Positions 17,661 to 21,392 of a DNA stretch of 21,392 nt are shown here, one piece after another. Every line of letters begins with the position of its first letter. The first letter of the stretch is position 1. Position numbers and translations under genes: made by a program. The notes beneath the pieces are model-generated. The model had not been told where the DNA came from and ran no database searches. It saw only the letters and a program-made list of their open reading frames with translations. The DNA is from Chrysophaeum taylorii (lineage: Eukaryota > Sar > Pelagophyceae > Pelagomonadales > Pelagomonadaceae), in assembly GCA_029834535.1 (NCBI GenBank), contig JAQMWT010000299.1, positions 1-21,392 of the forward strand. The letters run 5' to 3'.

Positions 17661-18098
17661 ATGACGGCTCCGTGGTTTCGGGACGCCCAGGCACGCCTGC
17701 GGCGAGTCATCACCCCAGTGATGGAGTCATCCCTCCAAAGACGGCTAGATGTCGGGACGGGTGGCGAACGAGTGGAGATACCAGTGGAGAGTGCGGCGGA
17801 TACGGCTGTCCGGCCAGAAGTGCGCACTCCAGAAAGTGAAGAAGTGGGGACCAGGACAGCCCCAGATCCATGCCTGCAACGGTAGTCGGGGGCGAGCCAA
17901 CGCCTATGCCCGTGCACGTACGAGAAGACGAGACGATCCGTACGGAACGACTACGGTCCGACCCAGAAACTCCAGCTGCAATCCGGGAGCCGGTGACTCG
18001 AGCACCGCCGGCCCCACCTTACTCTGCGATTGCTGGAGAAGAAAAGATAGAGGGGGATCCCGCGCTTATGCGCACCCTTCTCGAAAAAGTTGAAGAAT
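17661..18098 (+). pseudogene. gag: 5' part of gag, unit 2
   Basis: The ATG at 17661 opens the same Gag start as unit 1. A one-base deletion near 17876 (CCAGATCCATG against CCAGAACCTATG) shifts the frame. Downstream of it the other frame reads EEKIEGDPALMRTLLEKVEE without the stop that unit 1 has. The sequence is interrupted at GTTGAAGAAT (18098) by copy C and resumes at 19412 with CGCTCTAAG, at the position expected from 11352. Confidence 0.7.
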
Positions 18099-18262
18099 CT
18101 TCTTAACTACTAATCGACAGATGCTTGTTTGTTTGTCTGTCTGTTTGTCTGTCTTTAAATGTCGACTGCTAAGAGGGGGGGGTCTGTTTGTCTGTCCCTC
18201 GATTTAGGGTAAGGATCATGTAGGCGCGAGAGTAAGGATCAGGTAGGCGCGCGAGCCAGACA

Positions 18263-18846
18263 GTGATCCTCCAAGCCGTCTACGGCGACCTCGCAGACTA
18301 TTTCCACGACCCGCGGCGGCTCTTTCAGCGCGCCATTCTCACGCCCCGTCGAAACGATGTTGTCGATGCTGACAACGCGCGCATGACCGCGGCCTTTTTT
18401 TCCCGGAGACGAGGCGTCGGAGTTCTTTTCGGCCGACTAGGTTGGGTCGGAAGACGACGCCTCGCTCTTTACAGTAGAGTTTTCAACACCCTGACAACCA
18501 ACGGCATGCTGACTTTGATCGCGAGCTTAATGTCTTCGCAACCTCGACCCGTCGCACGGCCACTGCAACCGTACCAGATACATGATCGATCGTGTCGTTG
18601 TCACCGAGGCTCCTCCAACCTGTATCGCTTAAGGCCCGCCTACGCCAAACGATCAACAAGAGCCAGGCCAGACGCCCCGCGAGGTCGGCGTCCTCTTGGC
18701 GAAGCCCGTCTTCTGCCACGTCCAGCTCTACGTGGCTCTCTGTCGATCGGCAACCCGAGGATATCCTCTTCTGGGTCGACGACTCGCCCTACCCACACGT
18801 GCGCAATACCGATAAGCCCCTCCCCGCGTCTACACGCGCACTATAG
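18263..18846 (+). pseudogene. PIF1/Helitron helicase C-terminal fragment, copy C
   Basis: ILQAVYGDLADYFHDPRRLF and RAILTPRRNDVVDADNARM are read from 18263 with no TGA corresponding to the one at 6582, so the frame stays open longer than in copy A. The motif V region TINKSQ is present in the other frame near 18650 but is followed by a small deletion that removes GQT. The motif VI region is also shifted. There is no N-terminal half, so it is a relic. Confidence 0.65.
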
Positions 18847-19400
18847 GTGAACTTACTGGGACCATGAACTTACTGGGGTTTGAGATTGGGACTAGGTGAA
18901 CTGAGTGACCAGGTGAAACTGGGACCAGGTGAACATACTGGTAGGTGGATAGAAAACGAGACTAGCCCGCGCAACGACGGGTCCTACAACGCGTGGGCTT
19001 TTTCCTTTTTTTGCGTGAGGGGGCGAAAGGATGCCGACTTCACTATGGGGACTAGTTCCATCGCGACGATCTCGCGGCATGGCGGCACATACTGCTTGAG
19101 TACAAATGAACATAGCTCAGCGATCCGTTGAGTATGTCTTAGTACAAACTGAAACATAGTTAACGGCTCGTACTAACTTTCTTATCCGACCCTAATACTG
19201 GGGCTTTTAGAGTGAAGGGTTTTTAGAGTAAACTCAAAGGTTGGCGGCGCGTGCGGATCAAAGCAGCTTAGATTGGCGGAGGCGAGAGCGACGAGCTCAA
19301 GGGTGGGTGAGCTGGTGAACTTACTGACCAGGTGAACATATGAAACTTACTGGGACCAGGTGAACTTGCTGGGGTTAGAATTGGGACTAGGTGAACTGCG
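18845..19400. repeat. Minisatellite of copy C, split by a MITE
   Basis: GGTGAACTTACTGGG-type units at 18845-18941 and 19195-19400, shorter and more mutated than in copies A and B. The shared non-repeat block (GTAAACTCAAAGGTTGGCGG) lies at about 19228-19300. Confidence 0.75.
18942..19194. mobile_element. 253-bp MITE, possibly hAT-like
   Basis: This segment is absent from the minisatellite of the other copies. It is flanked by ATACTGG on both sides (18935-18941 and 19195-19201), a 7-bp direct repeat, 7 of 8 if one base more is counted. Removing the segment with one ATACTGG restores GAACATACTGGGGCTTTTAG, which matches the other copies. Its ends are imperfect inverted repeats: TAGGTGGATAGAAAA on the left, and TAGGGTCGGATAAGAAA as the reverse complement of the right. 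TAGGG-type ends and a duplication near 8 bp suggest hAT. There is no coding capacity. Confidence 0.55.
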
Positions 19401-19411
19401 GCCTGCGCCGC

Positions 19412-20330
19412 CGCTCTAAGATCACTCTCGAAGGGACGATGGAATACGAGCGAGAAGAGTGCCAACGCCAATACCAGGGCGAGCTTCAGCGTCGAACGGT
19501 TCAGCATGAACGAGCCGAGAATGAACGGCTTTCGACGAGAAATCGAAGACACGAGACGAGCCAGAAGAACATCACTATCTCTCGATGCTACCCTCGTCGA
19601 GCAACATCGTCGAGAGGCCAGCGGCACGAGGCCGAAGCGCGGCGTGAGCTCAAAGACCACACGAGTCCGAAACAAGCGACCAACATCACGACGTTGATCG
19701 CGCCAGACCGGAACTAGCGGACGACGCCGCGGCGACTCGTGCAGACGACCCCCGCCTCGAAAGCATCCGAACCAATACGGCGGAGGCCCTGCACCTGACT
19801 TCGATCCTTCTGGCGACGATGATGAGTTCGATGATACCATCAGCATCGATAGGGTCCGACGGGGATGCACAGTTGAACTTCCCGACACTCCAGGGCCCTA
19901 TTGCCAAGACGCGACGAAGTACGGACGTGGTGGACAACTGATGCGGATCATCGAGCTAAGGCTCGACCGTCCTTCATGCGCCATGAACATGATCGGTGGC
20001 GAATATCAACGAACATGACTGTTTAACAAGTGGGAAGACGAGCACAAGCCGCATGGAAAGGATTTACGCGGACGACCGAAGGCGGAAATCGCAAGCGACG
20101 AGGGTGGCGGCCAAAATCGAGGAAGCGCTCTATTGCCCTGCCCTCCTCGAGCTACTACAGAGCAACTGGGTATGGTGGTACACGATGACGCAAGGCAACC
20201 TTCCGCTCTCAAGTATCAACAGGTCAAAAATTTGGACTATGGCGACTACTTTAAGAACCGGTGGAACCAAGCGGCGGATGCAAATCTCCGGACATCGTCT
20301 GACAAGCCGACGGACATTCATCTTGCGCGG
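19412..20330 (+). pseudogene. gag: Remainder of gag, unit 2 (decayed)
   Basis: This resumes with RSKITLEGTMEYEREECQRQ and a long charged helix (HERAENERLSTRNRRHETS) that unit 1 lacks. Further traces in various frames include VELPDTPGPYCQDATKYGRG near 19880 and KYQQVKNLDYGDYFKNRWNQ near 20210, followed by ADANLRTSSDKP. These give the only view of the central Gag of this family. No zinc knuckle was seen. The frame is broken several times by small deletions. Confidence 0.55.
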
Positions 20331-21392
20331 ATCGGCCCCGGACCAAACGCTAGACCAGACGTTCCAACTTGCAATTGGACGCGATGTAGAGTGGGGACGT
20401 CCAGCGACCATGAAGATCAAAAGACAAAAAGTCCCAAAGACAGCCCGACCGTACGGCGAAGGAATGCCATTCTTATGTGCTGGAGCTTGTGTGACGACTG
20501 ATGAGAGGTCAGGCCTACGCCCTTATCGCTCACTCTACCCTGATTTGCGTGTGATACCAAACTCTTTCGTCATCATGCACTGAGCCGAACGGGTTTACGT
20601 GGCTGTGGGTATGTGGCAGAACCTATGGACTTGACCCTGAGGTACCGCATGATCGAGAGATGGCGCCACGCGAAGGTTGCGTCAAGTACGGCTGAAGCCG
20701 CTGAAGTTATGAAGAGTCTGTTTTGCGACTGGCAGCTGACGAAGATGAGACGGAAGTCGGAGGTGTCGGCGTGAGACCCGCCTGAACCTCCTCAGAAGAA
20801 GGAACAAAACAAACGTCGAAACCGTTGCCCCCGCCACCCCACCGTTGGTTGTATCGCCTGGGACGACAATCTTCCGGAACACCGTCGCCACTGCGTGATG
20901 CAGAGCAACAAATTCTTACGACCGCTGAAGGGAAGGCACATTGAAGGAGCGACCAGCGTATTTCAAGGCGTGCAGTTCCGTGGGCGGACGCGCCTAACGA
21001 CGAACATCACGCGCCAGTGATGGCGCCTCATTTAGCTGATAAGAGAGCATGCCGTCTCGTCACTCCGACCGTCGCGCAGGTCGAAGGCGGTGACGACGCT
21101 GGTATCCCGCTTTAAATGAGGATGAAAAACGGATGATACATTTGCAGCTTTCCACTCGTGGGCATTTTGATGACGTGATGAGACCCGTTGATTCGCCTGA
21201 GGTCACCCTCCGGTTCAAAGAGGACAATCCGAACCCGATTAAGTTGTCGCCGTATCGATTTGTCAAAGGAAGATCGAGTGCTTGAGACTTTGCAAATCGA
21301 GGGTGAGTCGAGACGGGTGTCCGTCCACGCACTCTCCTTGGGGTTTTCCTATCCTGATGCTGCCCTGAAAGGGGCGACGGGCACTTCCAACG
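20331..21392 (+). pseudogene. pol: Decayed pol start of unit 2, lacking the methyltransferase
   Basis: It matches unit 1 from 11405 to about 11950, then jumps at AAACGTC (20811-20817) to the equivalent of 13051. The whole methyltransferase segment of about 1.1 kb is therefore absent. It continues to the start of the reverse transcriptase (equivalent of 13690) at the window edge. Compared with unit 1 it has dozens of losses of one to a few bases but relatively few substitutions, so every frame is broken. Confidence 0.7.

Larger units (their letters stand above)
18099..19411. mobile_element. Helitron-like element, copy C, inserted in gag of unit 2
   Basis: Gag homology stops at 18098 and resumes at 19412, so the intervening 1.3 kb is an insertion. 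It begins with TTTGTCTGTCTGTTTG-type sequence, a short terminus TTTAAATGTCGACTGC (18154-18169) and a G-run. It then has one arm of the palindromic family from TTAGGGTAAGGATCA (18204), in the orientation of the right arm of copy A, ending at GGCCTGC (19400-19406). Nearly the whole left arm is missing. No clear target duplication is visible. Confidence 0.7.

Noticed and set aside
8993..19411. Copies B and C as two halves of one element split by the retrotransposon
   Set aside because: Gag of unit 2 stops at 18098 and resumes at 19412 at the matching position, so copy C is a separate insertion within gag.

Overview
The window looks like nuclear DNA from a GC-rich eukaryote, most likely an alga or other protist. 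There are no operons, and it is dominated by eukaryote-type transposons: a Ty3/gypsy LTR retrotransposon, pieces of a Helitron/PIF1-type helicase element, a reverse-transcriptase fragment and a possible hAT-like MITE. The species cannot be named from the sequence. No tRNA, rRNA or CRISPR array was seen.

Layout. Positions 1-1263 hold only scattered coding traces. From about 1264 to 4731 (+) lies one transposase-like gene: a coiled-coil region and an amino-terminal half broken by about nine frame changes, then a clean 1.9-kb stretch ending in a Tudor-like domain and an acidic tail. Positions 5110-7310 are a 2.2-kb palindromic element (copy A). Each arm carries the C-terminal helicase motifs of a PIF1/Helitron helicase and a GTAAGTTCACCTGG minisatellite. 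A reverse-transcriptase fragment (7339-8178, +) follows. Next is an intact gene for a membrane-anchored coiled-coil protein with 22-residue repeats (8964-8209, -). Copy B, a single arm of the same palindromic family, starts 29 bp upstream of that gene's start codon.

Copy B is cut at 10060 by a Ty3/gypsy retrotransposon (358-bp LTRs at 10060-10417 and 16824-17181). Its polyprotein carries a C5 DNA cytosine methyltransferase domain between Gag and reverse transcriptase, with motifs I, IV (PPC), VI, VIII-like, IX and X recognisable. This is the most interesting content of the window. The right LTR is followed not by host DNA but by a second primer-binding site, leader and gag, so the element is a tandem dimer sharing an LTR. 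The second unit is interrupted in gag by copy C (18099-19411), which itself carries a 253-bp MITE. Beyond it the second unit is riddled with small deletions and lacks the methyltransferase segment.

Function. The first unit is not intact as written. It has two in-frame stops in gag, a gag deletion of about 870 bp relative to the second unit, one frameshift inside the methyltransferase and one inside the integrase core. An intact relative would be expected to make Gag, methyltransferase, reverse transcriptase, RNase H and integrase as one polyprotein. The methyltransferase could methylate the element's own DNA or host targets, as proposed for retrotransposon methyltransferases in dinoflagellates and charophyte algae. 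The insertion order can be read from the nesting: copy B, then the retroelement dimer, then copy C, then the MITE.
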